Source: Nonomuraea soli (lineage in GTDB: Bacteria > Actinomycetota > Actinomycetes > Streptosporangiales > Streptosporangiaceae). Taken from it: 64,000 nucleotides of DNA. This document shows, one piece after another, positions 56,007 through 63,869 of this stretch; position 1 is the stretch's first letter; each line of letters starts with the position of its first letter. The position numbers and the translations under genes were made by a program. The stretch covers positions 1-64,000 of the forward strand of contig NZ_JACDUR010000010.1 of NCBI RefSeq assembly GCF_013761175.1, written 5' to 3'. A model generated the notes under the pieces. It searched no databases. It was not told where the DNA came from and saw only the letters and a program-made list of their open reading frames with translations.

Positions 56007-57284
56007 ATGACGCAGCTTCCCCTGCGGGCTCAACTCGCCAGCGCGTTGGGCCGCAGCGCCGCCACCCTGTCCCGTCTCACCGGGCGCGGTGACGGCTCGG
56101 TGATCGGCGGCCGGGTCGGCCTCATGCTCGAGCCCGACCTGCTCCGCCAGCTGGCCCGCGACAAGAAGCTGGCCCTCGTCAGCGCCACCAACGGCAAGAC
56201 CACGACCACCCGCCTGATCGTCTCCGCGTTGCTGGAGATGGGCGAGGTCGCCACCAACGCCTTCGGCGCCAACATGCCCGCCGGGCACGTCTCGGCGCTC
56301 TCGCAGGGCAAGGAGGCCCCGTACGGCGTGCTGGAGGTCGACGAGAAGTACCTCCCCGAGGTCCTCGACACCACGGGCGCCGGGGTGCTCTGCCTGATGA
56401 ACCTCAGCCGCGACCAGATGGACCGCGCGGCCGAGATCTGGCTGCTGGCCCAGAAGTGGCGCAGGGCCCTGTCGGGCAAGCCCACCCACGTCGTGGCCAA
56501 CTGCGACGACCCCCTGGTCACCTGGGGCGCCTCCACCGCCGCCTCGGTCACCTGGGTGGCGGGCGGGCAGCGCTGGAAGGAAGACTCCTGGTGTTGTCCC
56601 GAGTGTGGCGGTCCGCTCGATCGTAAGGACACCGACTGGGCGTGCCGCGAGTGCACCTTCCACCGGCCCGAGCCCCACTGGGTGCTCGACGACACCTTCG
56701 CCGTCGACCGCCACGGGCGGCGCTGGCAGCTCGACATCCAGCTGCCCGGCCTGGCCAACCGCTCCAACGCCGTCATGGCGCTGGCCGTCGCCGAGGCCTT
56801 CGGCCTGCCGGTCGAGCGGGCCCTGCCGCGCCTGCGCGAGGTCAAGTCGGTCGCCGGCCGCTACACCACCGTCTCCCGCGACGGACGCGACGCCCGCCTG
56901 CTGCTGGCCAAGAACCCCGCCGGCTGGCTGGAGGCCTTCGACGTGGCCCTCGGCGCCTCCGACGGCCCCGACCCGGCCGCCGCGGGCCTGCCGCCCGTCC
57001 GCGTGTCGCCCGTCATCCTGTCGGTCAACGCCCAGGGCCCCGACGGGCGCGACACCTCCTGGCTCTGGGACGTCGACTACCGGATCCTGCGCGGGCGGAA
57101 CGTCTTCGTCACCGGCGAGCGCCGCCTCGACCTGGCCCTGCGGCTCGACGTCGCCGACGTCCCCTTCGTCCTGTGCGACTCGTTCTCCGCGGCCCTGGCC
57201 ATGCAGCCTCCCGGCCACGTCGACGTGATCGCCAACTACACCGCCTTCCAGCAGATCCGACAGGAGTTCGGCCGTGCCGTCTGA
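56007..57284 (+). CDS. murT: Lipid II isoglutaminyl synthase, MurT subunit
   Basis: This 425-aa Mur-ligase-like protein activates the D-glutamate carboxylate of lipid II for amidation. It has the P-loop SATNGKTTTTRL (about 58-69), VLEVDEKYLPEV, a four-Cys zinc ribbon (CCPECGGPLD then CRECTF, about 194-215) and the C-terminal MurT domain. The ATG at 56007 lies 8 nt after TATGCT (55993-55998); an ATG at 56001 is also in frame. It overlaps gatD by 11 bp. Together they make the D-isoglutamine residue of peptidoglycan. Confidence 0.95.
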   Translation: MTQLPLRAQLASALGRSAATLSRLTGRGDGSVIGGRVGLMLEPDLLRQLARDKKLALVSATNGKTTTTRLIVSALLEMGEVATNAFGANMPAGHVSALSQGKEAPYGVLEVDEKYLPEVLDTTGAGVLCLMNLSRDQMDRAAEIWLLAQKWRRALSGKPTHVVANCDDPLVTWGASTAASVTWVAGGQRWKEDSWCCPECGGPLDRKDTDWACRECTFHRPEPHWVLDDTFAVDRHGRRWQLDIQLPGLANRSNAVMALAVAEAFGLPVERALPRLREVKSVAGRYTTVSRDGRDARLLLAKNPAGWLEAFDVALGASDGPDPAAAGLPPVRVSPVILSVNAQGPDGRDTSWLWDVDYRILRGRNVFVTGERRLDLALRLDVADVPFVLCDSFSAALAMQPPGHVDVIANYTAFQQIRQEFGRAV

Positions 57285-57990
57285 CAGCGCAGTCCGCATC
57301 GTCTGGATCTATCCCGACCTGCTGTCCACCTACGGCGACCAGGGCAACCTGCTCGTCCTGGAGCAGCGGGCCGCCCGGCGCGGCATCCCGTTCGAGTCGA
57401 TCCGCGTGCGCTCGGCCGATCCGGTGCCCGAGACGGGCGACATCTACCTGATCGGCGGCGGCGAGGACCGTCCGCAGATCCTGGCCGCCGAGCGCCTGCG
57501 CAAGGACGGCGGCCTGCACCGCGCCCTGGCCAGGGGAGCGGCCATGCTCGCCGTGTGCGCGGGCTACCAGATCATGGGCTCCACCTTCGGCGGCGAGGAG
57601 GGCCAGCCGGTCCAGGGGCTCGGCCTGCTCGACATCTCCAGCGGCCGCGGCTCGGTCCGCGGCGTCGGCGAGCTGGTCGCCGAGGTCGACAGCGCGCTCA
57701 ACCTGCCGACCCTCACCGGGTTCGAGAACCACATGGGCGTCACCCGCCTCGGCCCGGGCGTCAAGCCGCTCGCCAAGGTGGTCACCGGGGTGGGCAACGG
57801 CGACGGCTTCGAAGGCTGCCACGCCGGTCACGTCGTGGGCACCTACCTCCACGGCCCCGCCCTGGCCCGCAACCCGGCCCTGGCCGACCTGCTGCTGCGG
57901 TGGGCGGTCGGCTCGGAGCTGGCGCCGCTCGACGACTCACGCTACGAGGCGCTGCGGCAGGAGCGGCTGACGGCGGTCGCCTCGCGGTAA
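57274..57990 (+). CDS. gatD: Lipid II isoglutaminyl synthase, GatD glutaminase subunit
   Basis: This 238-aa class-I glutamine amidotransferase releases ammonia from glutamine for MurT. The nucleophile cysteine is in LAVCAGYQIMG (about 88-98) and the catalytic histidine in VGTYLHGPAL (about 188-197). The start YPDLLSTYGDQGN is conserved in GatD. The GTG start lies within the end of murT. Length and order are typical. Confidence 0.95.
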   Translation: MPSDSAVRIVWIYPDLLSTYGDQGNLLVLEQRAARRGIPFESIRVRSADPVPETGDIYLIGGGEDRPQILAAERLRKDGGLHRALARGAAMLAVCAGYQIMGSTFGGEEGQPVQGLGLLDISSGRGSVRGVGELVAEVDSALNLPTLTGFENHMGVTRLGPGVKPLAKVVTGVGNGDGFEGCHAGHVVGTYLHGPALARNPALADLLLRWAVGSELAPLDDSRYEALRQERLTAVASR

Positions 57991-58024
57991 CCTCCCCGCC
58001 CCGGCCACCCGCTATGTTCGGTGA

Positions 58025-58864
58025 ATGTTGCCTGCTGACAGTCATGTGCACAGCGAGTGGTCGTGGGACACCCGCACCGGTTCGATGGAGGCCACCTGCG
58101 CCAGGGCCGTGGAGATCGGCCTGCCGGCGCTGGCCTTCACCGAGCACGTCGACCACACGGTGTGGAGCGTCGAGCCGGGTGAGTTCGACGCCGACGGCTA
58201 CCTGTCCTCCTTGTGCACCCCCGACGGCCACCTGATCCCTCCCCGGTTCGACCCTGCCGGCTACCTGGCGGAGATCGAGCGCTGCCGGTCCTTGTTCCCC
58301 GGATTGCGGATCCTGAGCGGCCTGGAGGTGGGCGAACCCCACTGGCACGCCGACGCCGTCGCCAAGTTGCTCGAGGCCGGGCCGTTCGACCGGGTGATCG
58401 GCTCGCTCCACTGCCTGCCGAACGGCGACGGCGGGTTCACCGAGCCGCCCGCGTTGTACTCCCGCAGGGCGGCCACGGAGGTCGTGCGGGCCTACCTCGC
58501 CGAGATCCCCAGCCTTGTCGCGGGCAGCGAGGTGTTCTCCGTGCTGACCCACATCGACTATCCGCTGCGTTACTGGCCGGAGCAGGCCGGGCCGTTCGAC
58601 CTGACCGTGTTCGAGGAGGAGTATCGGCACGCGCTCCGGGTCACCGCCGGGTCGGGGCGGGCGCTGGAGATCAACACGCGGCTGCCGATGCACGCGGACA
58701 TCGTGCGGTGGTGGCGCGAGGAGGGCGGCCAGGCGGTGACGTTCGGCAGCGACGCGCACGAGCCCTCGGCGCTGGCCCGCGGCTTCCGCGAGGCGGCCGA
58801 GATGGCCCGCGCGCTCGGCTTCCGCCCGGGACCGAACCCGTACGACTTCTGGGGACGCGCGTAA
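58025..58864 (+). CDS. PHP-domain phosphoesterase (histidinol-phosphatase-like)
   Basis: This 279-aa TIM-barrel-like metal phosphoesterase carries the PHP motifs DSHVHSEWSWD (about 5-15), FTEHVDH (about 38-44), GLEVGEPHWH (about 100-109), GSLHCLP and the C-terminal GSDAHE. It probably hydrolyses a small phosphate ester such as L-histidinol phosphate, although no his gene is adjacent. The ATG is 6 nt after TATGTT (58013-58018), a leaderless layout. Confidence 0.88.
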   Translation: MLPADSHVHSEWSWDTRTGSMEATCARAVEIGLPALAFTEHVDHTVWSVEPGEFDADGYLSSLCTPDGHLIPPRFDPAGYLAEIERCRSLFPGLRILSGLEVGEPHWHADAVAKLLEAGPFDRVIGSLHCLPNGDGGFTEPPALYSRRAATEVVRAYLAEIPSLVAGSEVFSVLTHIDYPLRYWPEQAGPFDLTVFEEEYRHALRVTAGSGRALEINTRLPMHADIVRWWREEGGQAVTFGSDAHEPSALARGFREAAEMARALGFRPGPNPYDFWGRA

Positions 58865-58878
58865 ACGCTCAGCGGACG

Positions 58879-58903
58879 GGCGCTCGCTCAGTAGACGAGC
58901 GCC
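58879..58903. terminator. Bidirectional hairpin between convergent PHP and DsrE genes
   Basis: GGCGCTCG (58879-58886) and CGAGCGCC (58896-58903) form an 8-bp GC stem with a 9-nt loop. It lies 14 bp past the PHP stop and overlaps the last codons of the DsrE gene, so it could end transcription from both sides. Confidence 0.6.
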
Positions 58904-59250
58904 TGCACGCCCTCCGCCACGACCTCTTCCACGAACGCCGGGGCGCCCGCGATCCTGACGCCCGGCAGCAGGTCGTCGACCGTGATGTCGCGACGCGCCG
59001 CGCACTGCGTGCACACCGTGACCCGGCCCGCGGCCAGCACGGCGTCGAGCAGGTCGGCCAGCGGGGCGGCATGGGGCAGGCTGAACTCCTTGGCCTTGCC
59101 GGGGACGGCGAACCACGACGCCTCCCCAGTGAGCCACAGCGAGACGGCGACGCCGCTGGCCAGCGCGGAGGCGGCCACGGTGAAGGCCTGGTTGCAGCGT
59201 TCCGGGGCGTCGGCTCCGGCTGTCACTTTGATCACCAGTGATCGTGCCAT
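58888..59250 (-). CDS. DsrE/DsrF-like protein
   Basis: This 120-aa alpha/beta protein is of the DsrE-like/predicted-peroxiredoxin group. It has the first strand LVIKVTAGADAPERCNQAF, V-A-V-S-L-W-L-T-G, and a C-T-Q-C-A-A-R-R site (about 80-87) with two cysteines that could carry sulfur. The ATG at 59250 lies 7 nt after TAGGGT (59258-59263), so it is leaderless. It is divergent from the nitrobindin gene. Confidence 0.88.
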   Translation of the reverse strand: MARSLVIKVTAGADAPERCNQAFTVAASALASGVAVSLWLTGEASWFAVPGKAKEFSLPHAAPLADLLDAVLAAGRVTVCTQCAARRDITVDDLLPGVRIAGAPAFVEEVVAEGVQALVY

Positions 59251-59295
59251 GCCGTAAACCCTAACGCCCGGAGCCGAACGCTAGGCTTGGGCACC

Positions 59296-59775
59296 ATGGA
59301 AGTACATCCCGATCTCGAGCACATCGCCTTCCTCATCGGCCGCTGGGAGGGCGCTGGAGTGGGCGGATACCCGACGATCGAGAGCTTCAACTTCGGCCAG
59401 GAGATCGAGTTCACCCACAACGGCAAGCCGTTCCTGGCCTACACCAGCCGCACCTGGCTGCTCGACGAGGCGGGCGGCAAGGTCAGGCCGCTGGCCACGG
59501 AGACCGGCTTCTGGCGCGCGCAGCCGGAGCGCCAGCTCGAGGTCGTGCTCGCGCACCCGACCGGCGTGGTCGAGATCTACGTGGGCGAGGTGGTCTTCCA
59601 CAAGATCGAGCTGCGCACCGACGTGGTCGCCCGCACCCAGACCGCGAAAGAGTACACAGCAGGACATCGACTGTATGGTCTGGTCAACGGCAACCTCATG
59701 TGGGCCTACGACATGGCCGCCGTGGGTCACCCGCTGACCTCTCACATGTCCGGTGAACTGAAGAAGGTCGGATGA
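59296..59775 (+). CDS. FABP-like/nitrobindin haem-binding protein
   Basis: This 159-aa beta-barrel protein has the nitrobindin signature FLIGRWEGAGVGGYPTI (about 11-27), then FNFGQEIEFTHNGKPFL and a late GHRLYGLVNG. The actinobacterial relatives bind ferric haem and act on peroxynitrite or nitric oxide. The haem-ligand histidine is usually near the C-terminus; H-x-L-T-S-H here is a candidate. The ATG is 8 nt after TAGGCT (59282-59287). It is coupled by 4 nt to the DUF2470 gene. Confidence 0.88.
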   Translation: MEVHPDLEHIAFLIGRWEGAGVGGYPTIESFNFGQEIEFTHNGKPFLAYTSRTWLLDEAGGKVRPLATETGFWRAQPERQLEVVLAHPTGVVEIYVGEVVFHKIELRTDVVARTQTAKEYTAGHRLYGLVNGNLMWAYDMAAVGHPLTSHMSGELKKVG

Positions 59776-60071
59776 GCACTCTCTTCACGCCCGCGGTGGT
59801 CGACCAGATCAAGCGGCACATGAACGACGACCACACCGACGACTCCCGCATCATCGTGCGCGGCCTGGGCGGCAGGCCCGAGGCCGCCGAGGTGGTGATG
59901 AGCGACGCCGACGCCGAGGCGATCTACTTCGTCGCCGACGGCGAGCAGGTGCGGGTGCCGTGGGGCGAGACGATCACGGAGCGGCCGCAGGTGCGGGTCG
60001 CGGTCGTCCGTCTCTACCAGGAGGCCTGCGACAAGCTGGGCGTCGCCGCTCGCGGCGAAGGCGAGCACTGA
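59772..60071 (+). CDS. DUF2470 domain protein
   Basis: This 99-aa protein consists of a DUF2470 domain. It has HMNDDHTDDSRIIVR (about 16-30), M-S-D-A-D-A-E-A-I-Y-F and a C-terminal helix. The domain occurs at the end of haem-degrading HugZ-type and related proteins, where the H-x-N-x-D-H stretch helps bind haem. Overlap of its start with the nitrobindin stop (ATGA) supports a shared haem role. Confidence 0.88.
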   Translation: MSTLFTPAVVDQIKRHMNDDHTDDSRIIVRGLGGRPEAAEVVMSDADAEAIYFVADGEQVRVPWGETITERPQVRVAVVRLYQEACDKLGVAARGEGEH

Positions 60072-60091
60072 GCGTCCGGCACACATATGAA

Positions 60092-60106
60092 GAGCCCCGG
60101 GCTCTC
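60092..60106. terminator. Hairpin AGAGCCC-C-GGGCTCT
   Basis: A perfect 7-bp stem with a single-base centre lies 21 bp past the DUF2470 stop. Read on the plus strand it could end the nitrobindin-DUF2470 unit; read on the minus strand it could end the mini-ORF transcript. The tight centre means the real loop must open at least two base pairs. Confidence 0.55.
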
Positions 60107-60206
60107 TCCGTCCGTGGATGGACGGGCTGGATGGACCATGAACGGCATTGCGTCGCCGTCCTCCAGCTACCCGGGGCTCCGGTGGCTGTCTCGATTTCGC
60201 CTCAGA

Positions 60207-60226
60207 GGCGCGAGACGACTCGCGCC
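60207..60226 (-). ncRNA. Stable hairpin downstream of the mini-ORF (possible small RNA)
   Basis: GGCGCGAG and CTCGCGCC (60207-60214/60219-60226) pair perfectly across a TCGT tetraloop-size centre. It starts 1 nt after the mini-ORF stop on the minus strand and sits within a 200-nt stretch bounded by a promoter at 60302-60331 and the hairpin at 60092-60106. The transcript could therefore be a small structured RNA carrying the mini-ORF. No family is recognised. Confidence 0.35.
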
Positions 60227-60227
60227 C

Positions 60228-60269
60228 TTAGCGGACGGCCACCTCGCTAGCCCAACTATGAATCACCAT
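60228..60269 (-). CDS. 13-residue mini-ORF with near full-length Shine-Dalgarno
   Basis: The ATG at 60269 encodes M-V-I-H-S-W-A-S-E-V-A-V-R and then TAA. Upstream, 60277-60292 on the minus strand reads GGAAAGGAGGTGGTCC. This pairs with 14 of 16 bases of the 16S rRNA 3' end, plus a possible G-U, and is far stronger than any other site in the window. The spacing from the core AGGAGG to the ATG is about 12 nt. A promoter with TTGCCG (60326-60331) and TAGCTT (60302-60307), 18 nt apart, faces it, divergent from the Fur gene. It may be a leader peptide or a small protein; I know of no named family. Confidence 0.5.
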   Translation of the reverse strand: MVIHSWASEVAVR

Positions 60270-60301
60270 TGTTAGGACCACCTCCTTTCCGCGTACCCCC
60301 G

Positions 60302-60342
60302 AAGCTATGCGAAGCGTTCGAGGAGCGGCAAGCGATTATTCT
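60302..60342. promoter_or_regulatory. Divergent promoters of the mini-ORF and the Fur-family gene
   Basis: The minus-strand boxes are TTGCCG (60326-60331) and TAGCTT (60302-60307) with an 18-nt spacer. The plus-strand -10 box TATTCT (60337-60342) ends 6 nt before the Fur ATG. The two start regions overlap, so the Fur-type repressor is placed to control both. Confidence 0.5.
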
Positions 60343-60348
60343 CTGGGC

Positions 60349-60762
60349 ATGGCTGAGACGACGTGGCACGAGGAACTTCGCGCCAAGGGCTACCGTGTCA
60401 CTCCCCAGCGCCAACTGGTCCTCGAGGCCGTCAAGGAGCTGGAGCACGCCACACCGGAAGAGATCTGCACCAAGGTCCGCGAGACCGCGCGCGGGGTGAA
60501 CATCTCCACCGTCTACCGCACCCTGGAGCTTCTCGAAGAGCTCGGCATGGTCACCCACACCCACCTCAGCCACGGCGCGCCCACCTACCACCTGGCCTCC
60601 GAGGCCAACCACGTCCACCTGGTCTGCCGCTCGTGCGGATCGGTCGGCGAGGTGCCGTTGTCGGCCGCGGACGGGCTGGTCAAGGGGCTGGAGGAGTCGG
60701 CGGGCTTCGCCGCCGACGCCCGTCACCTGACCGTCTTCGGGCAGTGCCGGGAGTGCCGATAA
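60349..60762 (+). CDS. Fur-family metal-responsive regulator
   Basis: This 137-aa protein has the Fur winged helix (GYRVTPQRQLVLEAVKEL, then VNISTVYRTLELLEELGMV, about 45-66). The metal sites are H-V-H-L-V-C-R-S-C-G (about 94-103) and a C-terminal C-R-E-C. The paired Cys-x-x-Cys sites bind structural zinc. Whether it responds to iron, zinc, nickel or peroxide cannot be fixed by eye. Its stop TAA is part of the -10 box for the ygfZ gene. Confidence 0.93.
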   Translation: MAETTWHEELRAKGYRVTPQRQLVLEAVKELEHATPEEICTKVRETARGVNISTVYRTLELLEELGMVTHTHLSHGAPTYHLASEANHVHLVCRSCGSVGEVPLSAADGLVKGLEESAGFAADARHLTVFGQCRECR

Positions 60763-60772
60763 CCTGGAAGGC

Positions 60773-61711
60773 ATGCGCAGCCCACTGCTCGATCTCCCAG
60801 GCGCCGTCGCGGCCAACGCCCCCGACGCCGACGTGGCGGCCCACTACGGCGACCTGTTCGCCGAGCAGCGTGCCCTGGCCAAGGGCGAGGCGATCGTCGA
60901 CCGCAGCAACCGCGAGGTCGTCCGCGTCGCCGGGGCCGACCGGCTCAAGTGGCTCAACGACCTGAGCTCCCAGAAGGTCGACAACCTCCAGCCCGGCACC
61001 TGGACCCAGACGCTCATCCTCGACGCGCAGGGACGGGTCGAGCACCACCTGACGATGATCGACGACGGCGAGGCCGTGCTGGCCCACGTCGAGCCGGGCG
61101 GCTCCGCGGCTCTCGTCGACTATCTCGACCGGATGCGGTTCATGCTCCGCGTCGAGGTGTCCGCGCAGCCCGACCTGGTCGTGCTCTCCGGCGCCGACGA
61201 AGACTTCCTGGTGCCTCGCGCCGAGCTGGCCGACCACCTGGGCAAGCCGCTGGCCGGGTTGTGGGCCTACGAGGCGCTGCGCATCGAGGGGCACCGGCCG
61301 CGGCAGGGGCTCGACACCGATCACAAGACGATCCCGCACGAGGTCGGCTGGATCGGCTCCGCCGTCCACCTCACCAAGGGCTGCTACCGGGGGCAGGAGA
61401 CGGTCGCCCGGGTGCACAACCTCGGACACCCGCCGCGGCGGCTGGTCTTCCTGCACCTCGACGGGAGCGTCGACACGCTGCCCGCTCACGGCGCGCCCGT
61501 GGAGCTCGACGGGCAGCAGGTGGGGGAGGTCGGGTCGGCGGCCAGGCACCACGAGCTCGGGCCCATCGCGCTGGCGGTGGTCAAGCGCACGGTTCCGGTC
61601 GACGCGCAGTTGCTGGCCGGGGGCGTGGCGGCGGCGCAGGAGGTCATCGTGCCGCCGGACGCCGGCCGCAACGTGCAGATCGACCCGTCGCTGCGCCGCC
61701 GCATCCGCTAG
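60773..61711 (+). CDS. YgfZ/GcvT-like folate-binding protein
   Basis: This 312-aa protein has the GcvT-fold N-terminal domain (VVRVAGADRLKWLNDLSSQKV) and the YgfZ signature KGCYRGQETVAR (about 202-213), whose cysteine is essential in relatives. It supports Fe-S cluster assembly or repair, using tetrahydrofolate. The ATG is 7 nt after TAACCT (60760-60765), which overlaps the fur stop codon, so it has its own leaderless promoter. Confidence 0.93.
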   Translation: MRSPLLDLPGAVAANAPDADVAAHYGDLFAEQRALAKGEAIVDRSNREVVRVAGADRLKWLNDLSSQKVDNLQPGTWTQTLILDAQGRVEHHLTMIDDGEAVLAHVEPGGSAALVDYLDRMRFMLRVEVSAQPDLVVLSGADEDFLVPRAELADHLGKPLAGLWAYEALRIEGHRPRQGLDTDHKTIPHEVGWIGSAVHLTKGCYRGQETVARVHNLGHPPRRLVFLHLDGSVDTLPAHGAPVELDGQQVGEVGSAARHHELGPIALAVVKRTVPVDAQLLAGGVAAAQEVIVPPDAGRNVQIDPSLRRRIR

Positions 61712-61718
61712 CAGGCTC

Positions 61719-62144
61719 CTACAGGTCGATGACCAGGGTGATCGGCCCGTCGTTGACCAGCGACACCTTCATGTCCGCCCCGAACGAGCCGGTCTCGACG
61801 TGCGCGCCGAGACCGCGTAGTTCCTCGACCACCGCCTCCACCAAAGGCTCGGCGACGGGTCCTGGAGCGGCCGCCTGCCACGTCGGCCGGCGGCCCTTGC
61901 GCGTGTCGCCGTACAGCGTGAACTGACTGACCACGAGCAGCGGCGCCCCCACGTCCGAGCACGACTTCTCTCCGTGCAGGATCCGCAGGCCCCACAGCTT
62001 GGCGGCGAGCTTGGCGGCCTCCGCGCGGGTGTCGGTGTGGTTGACCCCCACCAGGACCAGCAGACCGGCTTCGTCGATCGTGCCCACTGGCTGGCCGTCG
62101 ACCACCACGGAAGCGGAACTCACCCGCTGAACCACAGCTCGCAT
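61719..62144 (-). CDS. dtd: D-aminoacyl-tRNA deacylase
   Basis: This 141-aa protein removes D-amino acids mis-loaded onto tRNA. It begins MRAVVQRVSSASV and has the catalytic SQFTLYGDTRKGRRP (about 78-92). It also has NDGPITLVID near the end (the Gly-cis-Pro region of DTD differs in position but is present as N-D-G-P). The ATG at 62144 is preferred over 62168; CAAAAT (62153-62158) lies 8 nt upstream. It is divergent from the asparaginase gene and 7 bp from the convergent ygfZ end. Confidence 0.95.
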   Translation of the reverse strand: MRAVVQRVSSASVVVDGQPVGTIDEAGLLVLVGVNHTDTRAEAAKLAAKLWGLRILHGEKSCSDVGAPLLVVSQFTLYGDTRKGRRPTWQAAAPGPVAEPLVEAVVEELRGLGAHVETGSFGADMKVSLVNDGPITLVIDL

Positions 62145-62194
62145 GAGAGCCCATTTTGGCCCACCCATAGACTCGTGGCGAAGGAGGGCGAGAA

Positions 62195-63109
62195 ATGTCG
62201 CTGGTTGTGGAGGTTGTCCGGTCGGGGTTCGTGGAATCGGTCCACCAGGCCCGGATGCTCACCGTGGACGCCGACGGCAGGCCCGTGGCGGTGCACGGGG
62301 AGGTCGACGCCCTGGTCTCGCCGCGCTCGTCCATGAAGCCGCTCCAGGCGCTCGGCATGCTGCGCAGCGGCCTCGACCTCGAAGGCGAGCTGCTCGCGCT
62401 GGCCTGTGCCTCCCACTCGGGCGAGCCGTTCCACGTCGACGGGGCCAGGAAGATCCTCGCGGGTGCCGGGCTCGACGAGAGCGCCCTGCGGTGCCCCGAG
62501 GACTATCCGGAGGACCGTACGGTCACCGCCAGGTCGCGGCTGTTCATGAACTGCTCGGGCAAGCACTCCGCCATGCTCGCCACCTGCGTGCTGAACGGCT
62601 GGCCGACCGAGACCTACCTGGAGCCGTCGCACCCGCTCCAGCGCGCCATCCGCGACACGGTCGAGGAGCTGACGGGCGAGCGGGTGGCGGCGACGGGCGT
62701 CGACGGCTGCGGAGCGCCGCTGTTCTTCGTCTCCATGGTGGGTGTCACACGGGCCTTCCGCGCCTTCCCGCTGTCGGAGCGGGGCAGCCACGAGCGCCGC
62801 ATCTTCGAGGCGATGTCGGCCTTCCCCGAGTGGACCTCGGGGACGCATCGTCCCGAGGCGAAGCTGATGCGCGCGCTGCCCGGATTGATGGCCAAGGTGG
62901 GCGCGGAGGCGTTCGACGCCTTCGTCTTCGCCGACGGCAGGGCGGGAACCGTGAAGATCGACGACGGCGGTCAGCGGGCCAGGACTCCTGTCACCGTGGC
63001 GGCGCTGCGGTCGCTCGGCCTGGACGCCCCCGAGCTCGACGCCCTGGCGGTCACGCCGCTGCTGGGCGGCGGGCGCCCGGTGGGCGAGGTACGGGTGCGC
63101 ACCGCCTGA
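62195..63109 (+). CDS. L-asparaginase II family protein
   Basis: This 304-aa protein is of the Rhizobium-type asparaginase II family (PF06089), which lacks the usual T-based type-I motifs. It has VVRSGFVESVHQA, RSSMKPLQALGML, CSGKHSAMLATC and VDGCGAPLF. It should hydrolyse L-asparagine to aspartate and ammonia. There is no signal peptide, so it is cytoplasmic. AAGGAGGGCGAGAA precedes the ATG. Its stop is 2 bp from the convergent ankyrin gene. Confidence 0.92.
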   Translation: MSLVVEVVRSGFVESVHQARMLTVDADGRPVAVHGEVDALVSPRSSMKPLQALGMLRSGLDLEGELLALACASHSGEPFHVDGARKILAGAGLDESALRCPEDYPEDRTVTARSRLFMNCSGKHSAMLATCVLNGWPTETYLEPSHPLQRAIRDTVEELTGERVAATGVDGCGAPLFFVSMVGVTRAFRAFPLSERGSHERRIFEAMSAFPEWTSGTHRPEAKLMRALPGLMAKVGAEAFDAFVFADGRAGTVKIDDGGQRARTPVTVAALRSLGLDAPELDALAVTPLLGGGRPVGEVRVRTA

Positions 63110-63111
63110 TC

Positions 63112-63867
63112 TCAGGCCGCCGACAGGATCGCGACGATCTCTCGCTGTCCCTTGGTCCTGGCGTGCTCCAGGGCGGTGACCCCGTCCTTGTCGGCCAGGC
63201 CGGGATCGGCGCCGCCGTCGAGCAGCAGCCGGACGATCTCCTGGTAGGGCCCTGACCCGTCGCCCAGGATGACCGCTTCGAGCAGCCCGGTCCATCCCAG
63301 GTCGTTGACGTGGTTGACGTCGATGCCGGTCTTGAGCACCTCGCGCACGTAGTCGACGTGCCCCCGCTCGCACGCGGGGATGAGCGAGACGCCCCCGTAG
63401 CGGTTGCGGATGGTCATGTCGGGCCGGGCGGGCAGCAGCGCCTTCAGCATGCCCACGCTCCCGGTCACGCCGGTGACGAGCCACGGGGTGTCGTGGCGGT
63501 AGTCGAGCGCGTCGGGGTCGGCGCCGGCGGCGACCAGGATCTCGGCCACCTCCACGTGGTCGGCGGCGGCGGCCAGCAGGAGCGCGGTCTGACGTTGCGC
63601 GTTGCGCGTCTCGAGGTCGGCGCCCTCGTTGACGGCCGACCGCACCGCTTCCGCGTCTCCGGCCGCGGCGGCGGCCAGTAGTCGTTGGTTGAGCACGGTT
63701 GATCCTTTCATGGTCGGATCGGGGGCCGAGCTCCCCCCTCGCTGAGCGCTCGGCACAGGAGCCGGGCTCCTGCGTTCCTGCTGGGCGCCGCAGGCTGTTG
63801 CGGCGCCCAGCAGGAGACCTGCCAGGAGCAGGGCGCGACGGCTGGGCCGAGGGCCCGAGGGGGTCAT
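63112..63867 (-). CDS. Ankyrin-repeat lipoprotein
   Basis: This 251-aa protein has a signal with R-R and a lipobox-like ATAC (S-R-R-A-L-L-L-A-G-L-L-L-G-A-A-T-A-C, Cys at about 26). After a Pro/Ser linker come about five ankyrin repeats, such as AAAAGDAEAVRSAVNEGADLE and KDGVTALEHARTKGQREIVAIL. It would be tethered outside the membrane and mediate binding. Its ATG is only 2 nt after the stop of the upstream HbpS-like gene, so both are co-transcribed. Confidence 0.87.
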   Translation of the reverse strand: MTPSGPRPSRRALLLAGLLLGAATACGAQQERRSPAPVPSAQRGGSSAPDPTMKGSTVLNQRLLAAAAAGDAEAVRSAVNEGADLETRNAQRQTALLLAAAADHVEVAEILVAAGADPDALDYRHDTPWLVTGVTGSVGMLKALLPARPDMTIRNRYGGVSLIPACERGHVDYVREVLKTGIDVNHVNDLGWTGLLEAVILGDGSGPYQEIVRLLLDGGADPGLADKDGVTALEHARTKGQREIVAILSAA

Positions 63868-63869
63868 GC

